NCBI GenBank assembly: GCA_946482295.1
Contig: CAMLRB010000037.1
Span: 1 to 20,840 of the forward strand
DNA: 20,840 nt
Source of the DNA: an uncultured Bacteriovorax sp.
GTDB taxonomy: Bacteria > Bdellovibrionota > Bacteriovoracia > Bacteriovoracales > Bacteriovoracaceae
Direction of reading: 5' to 3'
This document shows positions 7,102-14,218 of this stretch, piece by piece (within the stretch, counting starts at the first letter, position 1; each line of letters opens with the position of its first letter). Under the pieces are notes generated by a model. It worked only from the letters and a program-made list of their open reading frames with translations, ran no database searches and was not told the DNA's origin. A program made the translations under genes and the position numbers.

Positions 7102-7458
7102 TCAATCTTTAACAAGAATGCTGTTTTTAAGAGTTTTAACAAGCAAGCGCTTGCTCTTTGTTAAAGCATCGATCTCATTTTCAAGTCTTTCGACCTCACC
7201 CTCGAACAGATTTTTTAAATCAATACACATGAGAATTTTTGTTTCTTGAATCGTACAAGGGACAATGTATTTGATCTTTTTTAGACTAAGCCTCGCTTTC
7301 AACAGCCATTGAATCTGTTTTACGACTTCAGCTTGGGATTTTGAATATTTTCGATAACCATTGGAAGCTCTTGAGGGAGCAATGAGGCCTAGTTTTTCAT
7401 AATGACGAAGGCTTCTCGGAGAACTTCCGCAATATTTAGCAAATTCTGTAATGTTCAT
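7102..7458 (-). CDS. MerR-family transcriptional regulator
   Basis: The 118-residue protein has the MerR winged helix at residues 1-70 (ITEFAKYCGSSPRSLRHYEKLGLIAPSRASNGYRKY in outline) and a dimerisation coiled coil at about 82-112. Cys68 and Cys78 (VPC...MC) sit at the start of the coiled coil, where MerR proteins bind effectors, so thiol or electrophile sensing is possible; Cys10 is in the HTH. It diverges from the GFA gene across a 70-bp region holding a near-perfect dyad. The start at 7458 matches the family N-terminus but has no ribosome binding site, and its likely -10 (7470-7465) would place the transcript start on the ATG itself. Confidence 0.88.
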   Translation of the reverse strand: MNITEFAKYCGSSPRSLRHYEKLGLIAPSRASNGYRKYSKSQAEVVKQIQWLLKARLSLKKIKYIVPCTIQETKILMCIDLKNLFEGEVERLENEIDALTKSKRLLVKTLKNSILVKD

Positions 7459-7464
7459 GTATTT

Positions 7465-7492
7465 ATTCTATTGACCTTAACACTAGTGTCAA
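7465..7492 (-). promoter_or_regulatory. candidate promoter of the merR-type gene
   Basis: Minus strand TTGACA (7492-7487), 16-bp spacer, TAGAAT (7470-7465). The start point predicted 7 nt downstream is base 7458, the A of the ATG, so the transcript would be leaderless. The element overlaps the dyad, which suggests autoregulation. Confidence 0.55.
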
Positions 7493-7502
7493 GGTGTAGA
7501 AT
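7471..7502 (+). promoter_or_regulatory. MerR-type promoter of the GFA gene (20-bp spacer)
   Basis: TTGACC (7471-7476) and TAGAAT (7497-7502) are 20 bp apart. An overlong 19-20 bp spacer is the hallmark of promoters that MerR proteins activate by untwisting DNA. The dyad fills the spacer. Confidence 0.7.
7474..7495. promoter_or_regulatory. MerR operator dyad
   Basis: The half-sites ACCTTAACACT and AGTGTCAAGGT are reverse complements at 10 of 11 positions and meet without a gap between 7484 and 7485. The dyad is centred in the 20-bp spacer between -35 and -10 of the GFA promoter, as in SoxR or CueR operators. Confidence 0.75.
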
Positions 7503-7528
7503 GAAGTCAAACAAAAAAGAGGTTAAAG

Positions 7529-7894
7529 ATGATAAAGGGAAGTTGTTGTTGTGGAAAAATAAAATTTCAACTGAATGAAAAACCGCAAATGATGGGCACA
7601 TGTCATTGTTCTCGTTGCAGAAAAGCGGGAGCGAGTACAATCGTTTTCGTTAATCGAGAAAGTTTAGAATGGATAGAAGGAAAAGAATTAGTTTCAACCT
7701 ACACGCCAGGAGCGCCTTTTAAATATAATAGAAACTTTTGTTCGAACTGCGGTACTTCGCTCGGAGAAATTCTATCAACAGAAGATAGTTTTCCGATCGC
7801 AGCGAATTGTTTCGATGATGATCCAATCGTGAGAAATCAATTTCACGAGTTTTTGGAAAGTAGGCCGGTGTGGTACGATAGTCTTACTCGGTGA
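7529..7894 (+). CDS. GFA/CENP-V family protein (glutathione-dependent formaldehyde-activating enzyme-like)
   Basis: The 121-residue protein shows the zinc-binding pattern of the family: GSCCCG (4-9), GTCHCSRCRKAG (23-34) and FCSNCGTSLGE (70-80). The Cys clusters bind one structural and one exchangeable zinc in known members. Family members have been linked to S-hydroxymethylglutathione formation, but many have unknown substrates, so the formaldehyde role is not established here. GAGG (7519-7522) precedes the ATG. It is divergent from the MerR gene and likely its target. The last 11 bp overlap the converging gene that ends at 7884. Confidence 0.9.
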   Translation: MIKGSCCCGKIKFQLNEKPQMMGTCHCSRCRKAGASTIVFVNRESLEWIEGKELVSTYTPGAPFKYNRNFCSNCGTSLGEILSTEDSFPIAANCFDDDPIVRNQFHEFLESRPVWYDSLTR

Positions 7895-9368
7895 TTCTGT
7901 TCAAACAATTCCAATTCATCTTAATTTGATTACCCAAAAGAGAGAAATTGTGAGTAAGTTCCAGGCAAATGGCGCGATTGAGATATTTATGCTCACGCAT
8001 TTTGGAATAGCAAAACCACATCATGTCGTCTGCATTTTCCGGGTCTGGGTTGCGGCTTTTAGCTAAAATACATGCTGAAGGATCAAGTTCCATTGGGTTT
8101 TCCGTCAAGCATCCCCAGTCATAAGTTTCCTGGTTCATCAAACATTCATAAGCTCGCGACCAACTCTTTTTTTCTGGATACTTTCCACCACAAGAATTTA
8201 AGTATGTACCATATGAGCTCAAGTTAATTTTAGTGTACTCAGTGCTGTTAAATTTATCTAAAAGATTGAGTTCCTGGTGTGATCTTAAAAGTGAGCAAAG
8301 TTGATCAGCACCGATGTAATCTATATTTTTAGCAAGAATTCCTGAAGCAACCTGTTTGATTGAGTCTTCATAAATATAATAATTAATCAAATTGTGAAGT
8401 TTTAGAAAATCCAGAATCTTAAGTTGTATTTCAGTTAATCCTCTGGCCGCTTGATATATTGCGGTCATTTTAACCTTTGTATTTTGAGCAAGAACTGAGT
8501 TTTCTTTCAGGATTGTTGAAAGTTGTGAATGACCTTTATACTTGATTAATAAATCATAATATCTCGAGATATTTTCCCCACTTAAAATTGTAATCCATGC
8601 ACTTCTGGATAATTCATCATTAGGAGAAATCGCATTGCTTCGGATAGTGTCCATATTTTTGTTTTCAGGCTTTATCGCACGAAGATTGCTGCCTTTGAAA
8701 GCGCTTAGAACTGCATTTCTCGAGATACCAGTTGTGTTTTTTTCAGCTTTCGAAGTGAGTTCAAAGGCCTTCTTTAGTTTAGGAGCGGCCTGAGCACCTA
8801 GTGGACCGGTGCTATCAAATCCTACGACAAGTTCTGCTTTATTAAAAACGGTGGTCATGATTTCAGACATACTTTGACCAAAGTTTAGGTAGCGAGAAGC
8901 TGCAACTTCTTCGGCAAGACCCAGCGGAAATCCATCACTGGTTAGAACTCTTAAATAGTCATTCACACTTCTGTGGTCGGGGAGCTTTGAAGCAAGAGTA
9001 TTACATCCCATGAGAAAAACAGATTTGGGTTTATCCAGTATTGACGGGCAAAGCGATTTATCTTTGGCATCAATTAATTCACTAAGCGAGAGAGTGGCAG
9101 AGCTTTGTTCGCCGAAAAAAATTCCGCCAAAATGGCCCGAAACAACCACGATATCGCAAGATTTTACACTGGCACACGCTTTGGAAAACCACTTAGGGTC
9201 TTTATTTTGAGGAACGAGCTCAACAAGTTCATAACCCATAGGGGAGAGTTGTTGCTTAAAAACCTCTTTTTCGTCTGAGGAATTAAAGGTTATTGCACAG
9301 AGAGTTTTCGCCTGGAGAGATTGGACAGCAAACGTCATTAGAAGCGTCATTAAAAAGATTATTTTCAT
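7884..9368 (-). CDS. secreted caspase/CHAT-like (clan CD) cysteine-peptidase-like protein
   Basis: The 494-residue protein has a signal peptide (residues 1-20, LQA|KT). Residues 21-205 show a clan CD layout: strand DIVVVSGHFGG (72-82) with His79, strand SVFLMGCNTLA (116-126) with Cys122, and GFDSTGPLG (183-191) after a helical segment. Gingipains, caspases and CHAT proteins carry the catalytic dyad in the same two positions (HG and C after consecutive strands). Residues 250-494 are mostly helical and contain many Cys (for example 393, 409, 420, 433, 453, 468, 488), consistent with disulfides outside the cytoplasm. TATAGT (9382-9377) lies 8 nt before the ATG and there is no SD, suggesting a near-leaderless mRNA. 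The family call rests on motif recognition only. Confidence 0.65.
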   Translation of the reverse strand: MKIIFLMTLLMTFAVQSLQAKTLCAITFNSSDEKEVFKQQLSPMGYELVELVPQNKDPKWFSKACASVKSCDIVVVSGHFGGIFFGEQSSATLSLSELIDAKDKSLCPSILDKPKSVFLMGCNTLASKLPDHRSVNDYLRVLTSDGFPLGLAEEVAASRYLNFGQSMSEIMTTVFNKAELVVGFDSTGPLGAQAAPKLKKAFELTSKAEKNTTGISRNAVLSAFKGSNLRAIKPENKNMDTIRSNAISPNDELSRSAWITILSGENISRYYDLLIKYKGHSQLSTILKENSVLAQNTKVKMTAIYQAARGLTEIQLKILDFLKLHNLINYYIYEDSIKQVASGILAKNIDYIGADQLCSLLRSHQELNLLDKFNSTEYTKINLSSYGTYLNSCGGKYPEKKSWSRAYECLMNQETYDWGCLTENPMELDPSACILAKSRNPDPENADDMMWFCYSKMREHKYLNRAICLELTHNFSLLGNQIKMNWNCLNRITE

Positions 9369-9425
9369 AGGTTCTTACTATATCTTTTTTTGGAGATTCA
9401 GGGGGAAGAGGTGTAGATTTTACAT

Positions 9426-9456
9426 AAAAAAGTGAGAGGCCCGATTGCTCGGGCCT
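9426..9456 (-). terminator. strong intrinsic terminator after the 110-residue protein gene
   Basis: AGGCCCGA (9437-9444) and TCGGGCCT (9449-9456) form a perfect 8-bp GC-rich stem with a 4-nt loop. On the minus strand it starts 6 bp after the stop at 9463 and is followed by CTCAC and six T. It separates this gene from the caspase-like gene downstream. Confidence 0.85.
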
Positions 9457-9462
9457 GTAATT

Positions 9463-9795
9463 TTATCTGATTCCTTTTGCCGTAATTTTACAGTCATAAG
9501 TATTAACTTGTTCAAAGAGCATGATCACTTCACAACGACCATCACATCTAGCGTTTACTTCTTTTTTAGATGAAGCGATTGCTTCAAGGACTTCATTAGT
9601 CGTAGCTGTTTCACGGCAAATGAAAGCTGCGTTCTTTACTGTTCGTGAGGCAAGCACGAATTCATCGGCGTCTAATTTGCGAAGAGCTGAATCAATCAAA
9701 GCTCTTGCTTGTAAAAGTTCCATTTTCGCTTCATAAGTTCCTGCAAATGATGCTGTTGAACAAAGAACTAATAGACCCATAATAATTTTTTTCAT
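9463..9795 (-). CDS. small exported protein, unknown function
   Basis: The 110-residue protein has a clear signal peptide (residues 1-18, SFA|GT). The mature part begins with an amphipathic helical stretch (EAKMELLQARALIDSALRKL) and ends with four Cys (60, 84, 88, 102; CDGRC and YDC), likely two disulfides. I do not recognise the family. An AGGAG-type ribosome binding site precedes the ATG, and the strong terminator at 9426-9456 makes it a monocistronic unit. Confidence 0.75.
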   Translation of the reverse strand: MKKIIMGLLVLCSTASFAGTYEAKMELLQARALIDSALRKLDADEFVLASRTVKNAAFICRETATTNEVLEAIASSKKEVNARCDGRCEVIMLFEQVNTYDCKITAKGIR

Positions 9796-9967
9796 AAAGG
9801 CTCCTCTAGATAGTTATGTGTAAACAGATGTTAGCCCAAATTAGAAATTTATTGAGGGACCTTGAAGGTATTACATGTGGCCGTCAAAAAAGTTGACAAT
9901 TACGACAGTTTTGATCGGATAACGGTCTTATTTGTAAGTTAGATTATAGTCGCTTACACTTTTAAGA

Positions 9968-11083
9968 ATGAAGTTCTTTTTCCTCTGTATTCTTATCATG
10001 TTCACAACAAGTTCAATGGCAACTGTTGTTTGTGAACGGACGCCGGCAGTTAGAAGCGCTCTAGAAAAAGCGCTGAAAAAATCCTGTCATAAGATTAATC
10101 CTTCACTCTTAAAAAAATACTCTGAGTCTCTCGACCTCTCAAATCTTGACCTAGAAAACTTTAAGGAGGGCGACTTCGACGGCCTCGAATCCCTTTCCGA
10201 GTTGAACCTCTCTTCAAATTTATTATCCACATTATCAGCAGGTCTTTTCAGTGATCTCAAGTCGCTAACGACGTTGAATTTAGATGACAACCAATTGAGT
10301 ATTTTGAGTGCAGACGATTTCAGAGATCTGCCCCAATTAAAAGTTCTGAGTTTGAATTCGAACAGTTTGAATTTAAATTCGGCAGAGATCTTTTCCCCCC
10401 TGACAAAACTTCAAGTTTTGAACTTGAGTATGAATCAAATTGAAAACATGCCTCTTGGAGTTTTTGATTCATTGCCATCTTTGATTGTTTTAAATCTGAG
10501 TGCAAATAGAATCTCATATCTGCCCGATTCATTGTTTTCAAAGTTGAATCAACTGATAGAACTTAATTTAAGCAATAATCTGTTGTTTTCAATTGAGGCA
10601 GATATATTTTCAAATCAAAAGAATCTTCAAAAACTTTCATTGCAGAGAAATGCCTTAGGTCATTTACCTGATAAGATTTTTGTTAATCAAAAAGCTCTTA
10701 AAGTTCTCGATTTGAGTTTTAATCAACTTTCCTCATTGCCTGCAGATATGCTTAAAGGGATGACTCAATTGCAAGAATTAGATTTGAGCATTAATCAATT
10801 GTTTGCTGTCGATGATAATCTTCTGACTGGTTTGACTGCATTGAGACGAATTTCTTTTTTTAATAACTATCTCAGTACATTTTCAGAAAACTTTTTTCTG
10901 GGCCTAAATCAACTACAGGAAGTTGATTTACGTTATAATCAAATTAGCTCAATACCGCCCAAACTTTTCCAAGCTGGGCGATTTTCAAAAAATGCTCTTG
11001 TGTACTTCAAAGGTAATGTTTTTTCAAACCGCACTAAAAAGATGCTGATTGAACAGTTGGGATCAAACGCCAAATTTGAATAA
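9968..11083 (+). CDS. secreted leucine-rich-repeat protein
   Basis: The 371-residue protein has a signal peptide (residues 1-18) and a short N-cap with Cys22 and Cys40. From about residue 73 to 336 run eleven consecutive 24-residue repeats of the form LxxLxxLNLSxNxLxxLPxxxF, preceded by one partial repeat and followed by a 35-residue cap. Exactly 24-residue spacing is typical of extracellular LRR proteins, which act in protein binding. There is no anchor or enzyme domain, so it is probably released or held at the cell surface through a partner; adhesion is an inference. No clear SD precedes the ATG; TATAGT (9945-9950) is 17 bp upstream. The stop codon abuts the stop of the VOC gene with no intervening base. 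Confidence 0.88.
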   Translation: MKFFFLCILIMFTTSSMATVVCERTPAVRSALEKALKKSCHKINPSLLKKYSESLDLSNLDLENFKEGDFDGLESLSELNLSSNLLSTLSAGLFSDLKSLTTLNLDDNQLSILSADDFRDLPQLKVLSLNSNSLNLNSAEIFSPLTKLQVLNLSMNQIENMPLGVFDSLPSLIVLNLSANRISYLPDSLFSKLNQLIELNLSNNLLFSIEADIFSNQKNLQKLSLQRNALGHLPDKIFVNQKALKVLDLSFNQLSSLPADMLKGMTQLQELDLSINQLFAVDDNLLTGLTALRRISFFNNYLSTFSENFFLGLNQLQEVDLRYNQISSIPPKLFQAGRFSKNALVYFKGNVFSNRTKKMLIEQLGSNAKFE

Positions 11084-11470
11084 CTATTCCGGCCTATGGC
11101 AAACAGCTTCGATGTTGTGTCCATCTGGATCGAGAACGAAAGCACCGTAGTAGTTCGGATGATAGTGAGGGCGGAGTCCAGGAGCACCGTTATCGCGTCC
11201 GCCAGCTTCTAGTGCCGCTTTGTAAAAATCGTCAACTTGCTTGCGAGATTCAACTCGGAAAGCAATGTGGTTGGCCGGATTGTTTGGAGTTCCTTCGGTA
11301 ATCCAGAAATCTGGTTTCTGGGCTTCACCAAAACCCATGACTGCTTTTCCACCAGTGTATTCAGGGGGAACTGTATAGATTAATTGATAACCGATTGGAT
11401 CAAGCGCTTTTTCATAAAAAGATTTGCTCTTCGTTGGATTTGAAATGTTAATGCCAATGTGATCGATCAT
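11084..11470 (-). CDS. VOC-superfamily (glyoxalase/dioxygenase-like) protein
   Basis: The start is the ATG at 11470, preceded by AGAGGAA, giving 128 residues that begin MIDHIGINISNP as family members do; a longer in-frame reading to 11578 would overlap rlmF and lacks a ribosome binding site. Two beta-alpha-beta-beta-beta units are seen. Metal-ligand positions are His4, His68 (NHIAFRV) and Glu121 (DPDGHNIEAVCH). The C-terminal YYGAFVLDPDGHNIEAV is the common VOC ending. Substrate unknown. The gene follows rlmF by 13 bp and is likely co-transcribed with it. Confidence 0.88.
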   Translation of the reverse strand: MIDHIGINISNPTKSKSFYEKALDPIGYQLIYTVPPEYTGGKAVMGFGEAQKPDFWITEGTPNNPANHIAFRVESRKQVDDFYKAALEAGGRDNGAPGLRPHYHPNYYGAFVLDPDGHNIEAVCHRPE

Positions 11471-11483
11471 ATGTGTTCCTCTT

Positions 11484-12347
11484 TTAAAAAAATTTCCAAG
11501 CAAGAATTCGACTCTTCTTTTGTCCTTGTTGCATGTCCAGTGTACGAATACTTTTAATCCCACACCTTTTGAGTTCATCTAGTAAAAAGGGCATGCTTTC
11601 ATAACGAGAAACAAGTGTTGTAAACCAATCAACATTCTTTTTATAGTTCACACTTTCTTGAATCATTTTCGTGATGAAACCAACTTCCCCGCCTTCACAC
11701 CAAAGTTCTTTGGAAGATCCGCCGAAATTAAGATTTCCTTTTTTTACTCCGAGGTTGCGATTTTTTCTGTTGGCCTGAAAAGCAGCGTCTTCTGCTGAAC
11801 CATGAAATGGAGGGTTACAAACAGTGAAATGGAAAAAATCATCTGGTTGAATGATTCCTTCGAAAATATGATTTTCATTTTTTTGCAAACGAAGTGTGAT
11901 GTCGTTATTTAATTTATTTTGGTCGATAATGGATTGAGCATTGGCGAGTGCTTTTTCATCAATGTCCGTACCTACAGCTTTCCAGCCATATTCAGCGTGA
12001 GCGATGAGGGGATAAATGCAATTTGCCCCAACTCCAACATCCAACATGGTGAGGGTGTTTTTGCTGTTTGTGAGTTCTGATATATGATGAATGTAATCTG
12101 CACGGCCCGGAATCGGCGGGCAGAGATATCCTTCCGGAATCAACCAGTGATCAATCTTGTAGTAGGTCTTCAAAAGTGCAGCATTCAATGCAACGACGGC
12201 TTTGGAATTGGAAAAATCAATCGATTCTTCGCCATCGGGTTTTTTAACTACAAACGATTTGAGGGACGGATATTTAGTGACTAATAAGGAGAAGTCATAA
12301 CCGTTTTTATGTTTATTACTTGGATGAAGGCCTGCTTTTTTATTCAT
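11484..12347 (-). CDS. rlmF: 23S rRNA (adenine-1618-N6)-methyltransferase RlmF
   Basis: The 287-residue protein has the RlmF opening (GLHPSNKHKNGYDFSLL), a PPIPGRADYIHHI segment (77-89), the SAM-binding motif MLDVGVGANCIYPLIA (101-116) and the N6-adenine methyltransferase signature NPPFHGS (178-184). A Trp/Cys-containing stretch with NFGG and ELWCEGGE (about 205-220) is also typical. The enzyme methylates A1618 of 23S rRNA (E. coli numbering). Length is slightly below that of the E. coli protein. No SD is visible before the ATG; the gene diverges from the MazG-like gene across 72 bp and is followed by the VOC gene. Confidence 0.92.
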   Translation of the reverse strand: MNKKAGLHPSNKHKNGYDFSLLVTKYPSLKSFVVKKPDGEESIDFSNSKAVVALNAALLKTYYKIDHWLIPEGYLCPPIPGRADYIHHISELTNSKNTLTMLDVGVGANCIYPLIAHAEYGWKAVGTDIDEKALANAQSIIDQNKLNNDITLRLQKNENHIFEGIIQPDDFFHFTVCNPPFHGSAEDAAFQANRKNRNLGVKKGNLNFGGSSKELWCEGGEVGFITKMIQESVNYKKNVDWFTTLVSRYESMPFLLDELKRCGIKSIRTLDMQQGQKKSRILAWKFF

Positions 12348-12419
12348 AGTTAGACAATAGCAAACTTATTAGCAAAAATAATCTTAAATCGCCGTCTAGT
12401 TTACCATTGAGGTTCTGAT

Positions 12420-12773
12420 ATGCATTCATTTGATTATGTGAAAATCAATACATTGATCCAAGACTTCGTCACAAAGAGAGAGTGGGATCAGTTTCACTCA
12501 CCAAAAAATCTCAGTATGGCCTTAAGTGTTGAGGCCTCAGAGTTGGTGGAAGTTTTTCAATGGATGAGAGAAGAAGATTCAAGAAGCTTAAATGAAAGCA
12601 AAATGAAGCATGTTGAGCAGGAGTTGGCGGACATAACTTATTATGTGATGTTGATGGCCTCAAAACTTAACGTCAATCTCGAAAAGGCCATGATTGAAAA
12701 GATGGCCATTAATGAGTCAAAGTACCCTGCGAGTAAATCGCAGGGCAATTCTAAAAAGTATGATGAATATTAA
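12420..12773 (+). CDS. MazG-like nucleotide pyrophosphohydrolase (RS21-C6/dCTPase type)
   Basis: The 117-residue protein fits the all-alpha NTP pyrophosphatase fold. LSMALSVEASELVEVFQWM (31-49) supplies EAxE-type ligands (Glu38, Glu41) and QELADITYY (67-75) the second pair (Glu68, Asp71), which together bind Mg2+. Members hydrolyse non-canonical or excess dNTPs such as dCTP to the monophosphate plus pyrophosphate. GAGG (12409-12412) lies 7 nt before the ATG. The stop codon overlaps that of hpf on the other strand. Confidence 0.9.
   Translation: MHSFDYVKINTLIQDFVTKREWDQFHSPKNLSMALSVEASELVEVFQWMREEDSRSLNESKMKHVEQELADITYYVMLMASKLNVNLEKAMIEKMAINESKYPASKSQGNSKKYDEY
12725..12745. other. perfect 8-bp hairpin inside the 3' end of the MazG-like gene
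   Basis: CCCTGCGA (12725-12732) and TCGCAGGG (12738-12745) pair perfectly around a 5-nt loop. It lies within codons of the MazG-like gene and 25 bp beyond the hpf stop on the other strand. There is no T tract on either side, so it is not a standard intrinsic terminator; it may stabilise 3' ends at this overlapping junction. Confidence 0.5.
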
Positions 12774-13084
12774 GCCGCGACTTCTATTTTACCGCGGTGA
12801 AGTTTGTTGTATTTTCCTTTTTGTTTGAGCGCTTGTTTTTTTATTTTTGCAATCGCCTGGTTGATACTGTCGTACATGTTATCTGAACTAGCGTGAGCGT
12901 GATAATCAGTGTGGTGTGATAGCACATTGACTTCCACAATGTGTTCATTATTTTTCACGTAGCAAAACCATTTTACAAATCCCTTATCTTCAAAATACTT
13001 TGAAAGCTTTCCTGAAGCTTCTTGGATTTTTTGATCGAGAGCGGGAGTGTGATCGAGATGGAGAAAAGAACTAGAGATTTTCAT
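12770..13084 (-). CDS. hpf: ribosome hibernation-promoting factor (HPF/RaiA, short form)
   Basis: The 104-residue protein matches the single-domain HPF/YfiA family: an N-terminal strand MKISSSFLHLDHTPALDQKI, the helix ASGKLSKYF, and the helix DNMYDSINQAIAKIKKQALKQK (69-90) with a basic C-terminus. It binds the 30S decoding region in stationary phase and blocks translation. The long-form C-terminal dimerisation domain is absent. AAGGAA stands 6 nt before the ATG. It lies downstream of the ECF41 gene on the same strand (111-bp gap), so read-through from the sigma gene is possible. The end overlaps the MazG-like gene by 4 bp. Confidence 0.9.
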   Translation of the reverse strand: MKISSSFLHLDHTPALDQKIQEASGKLSKYFEDKGFVKWFCYVKNNEHIVEVNVLSHHTDYHAHASSDNMYDSINQAIAKIKKQALKQKGKYNKLHRGKIEVAA

Positions 13085-13195
13085 AACATTTCCTTGATAA
13101 AAAGGAGGTCTGAGTGGCCTCTATCTGTAAGTCTACGCCTTTTTTTTGAGGAAAACATGATAGAAATTAGACAAAGATAAGATGATTATTAGTTG

Positions 13196-14110
13196 TTAGA
13201 TAGTTGTAGAACCGTCGATAAGCGCATTTAATTTGTCAGGATTTCTCTGCGAATATATTTTCGCAATCTTACCGTCCTTCACTTCAAAACTCATGATTGT
13301 GTCAAAGGTCCATGAGCCGTTTTCCAGCTGTCGGGATATCATTAATCCGGGCAAAGAGTTAACCAATCCACTCTCAATTTTTAATTTATCGCTATTATAG
13401 ATTCCAGAGATCACATCGGATGTGAAGAAACGAATAATTTGTTCGACGTCTTTAACGACAACACGAACTGCACTTATTTTTCCTCCACCATCTGACCAAA
13501 ATTCAGAATCGGCAGCAAGGAGTTTCATGAGTGATATTTTATCCTGACGTTTTACAATCTCAAAAAAATCAACGATGAGATTTTGTGCTTCAACTGAAGA
13601 AGAATCATACTTCACTTTTTCAGACGCCAGAGCAGTCCGAGCTCGTTGGGCAATTTTGCGGAGGGCTTCGATGGATTTGTTGAGAAACTCTGAAATTTCA
13701 GAAAAAGTGTATTCGAAAACTTCACTGAGAATATAAACAACTCTCTCTTCTGGTGAGAGTTTCTCTATTAACAAAAGAAATGTTGTTTTTAAACTTTCAT
13801 TGAGAACTAAATTGTTTTCAAATTTGTGGAAAGAATCTGGAACAGCATCTGGCAACCATGTTCCTATATAAGTTTCACGTTTTTTGTAGGCCGATTTTAA
13901 ATGATCGAGGCTTTTGTTTGAACAAACTTTCGTCAGATAGGATTTGTGGTTCACAACATCGAAAGGATTTACTTCTGCGCAGGCAATAAATGTGTCCTGT
14001 ACGAGTTCTTCCGCTTCAGCGAGGCTTCCTGTCATACGATAGGCAAACGACACCAAATAGGCCCTGTGAGTAGTGAAATGAGATTCCCAGTTGTTTAAAT
14101 ATGTCTTCAT
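13196..14110 (-). CDS. ECF41-family extracytoplasmic-function sigma factor with SnoaL-like C-terminal domain
   Basis: About 304 residues. Sigma region 2 spans roughly 10-75 (LVSFAYRMTGSLAEAEELVQDTF), region 4 about 108-165 (LSPEERVVYILSEVFEYTFSEISEFL), joined by WLPDAVP. The C-terminal SnoaL_2-like domain (170-300) carries the ECF41 signatures DGGGK (about 207-211) and NPDKL (about 290-294). In known ECF41 proteins this extension replaces an anti-sigma factor and tunes activity. I chose ATG 14110 because a GTG at 14116 falls only 2 bp after the predicted -10 (CGTC, 14122-14119), before the likely transcript start; the mRNA would be leaderless. The divergent CMD-like gene is the classic ECF41 partner. 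Confidence 0.92.
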   Translation of the reverse strand: MKTYLNNWESHFTTHRAYLVSFAYRMTGSLAEAEELVQDTFIACAEVNPFDVVNHKSYLTKVCSNKSLDHLKSAYKKRETYIGTWLPDAVPDSFHKFENNLVLNESLKTTFLLLIEKLSPEERVVYILSEVFEYTFSEISEFLNKSIEALRKIAQRARTALASEKVKYDSSSVEAQNLIVDFFEIVKRQDKISLMKLLAADSEFWSDGGGKISAVRVVVKDVEQIIRFFTSDVISGIYNSDKLKIESGLVNSLPGLMISRQLENGSWTFDTIMSFEVKDGKIAKIYSQRNPDKLNALIDGSTTI

Positions 14111-14118
14111 ATCCACAA

Positions 14119-14145
14119 GACGATTCTAGCAAGAAAAACGTGACA
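14119..14145 (-). promoter_or_regulatory. ECF41-type promoter of the sigma gene (autoregulation)
   Basis: Minus strand TGTCACG (14145-14139), 16-bp spacer, CGTC (14122-14119). This matches the described ECF41 promoter (TGTCACA-like -35, CGTC -10). It would give a transcript starting at or just before the ATG at 14110. Confidence 0.8.
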
Positions 14146-14156
14146 AGTCGGATTTT

Positions 14157-14183
14157 TGTCACGTTTTTTTAACCTCAATCGTC
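14157..14183 (+). promoter_or_regulatory. ECF41-type promoter of the CMD-like gene
   Basis: TGTCACG (14157-14163), 16-bp spacer, CGTC (14180-14183). The same elements and spacing as the sigma gene promoter, pointing the other way; the two -35 elements are 11 bp apart. Confidence 0.85.
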
Positions 14184-14218
14184 TTAGGGGCATGAACAAT
14201 CAAAACAAAGGATCATTT

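Noticed and set aside
7455..7640. Minus-strand frame opposite the GFA start
   Set aside because: It covers the MerR/GFA promoter dyad and the conserved Cys codons of GFA, with no SD or domain.
10184..10975. Repeated 72-bp DNA pattern that could suggest a repeat array
   Set aside because: It is the coding periodicity of 24-residue LRRs; units are diverged at DNA level and lack constant repeats and spacers, so it is not CRISPR or satellite DNA.
11471..11578. Longer N-terminus for the VOC protein
   Set aside because: The extension overlaps the end of rlmF in another frame, has no SD, and VOC proteins start at the MIDHIG strand, which has a good SD.
14156..14218. Longer N-terminus for the CMD-like protein from TTG 14156
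   Set aside because: It would start inside the -35 element of its own ECF41 promoter; ATG 14219 has an SD and matches family length.
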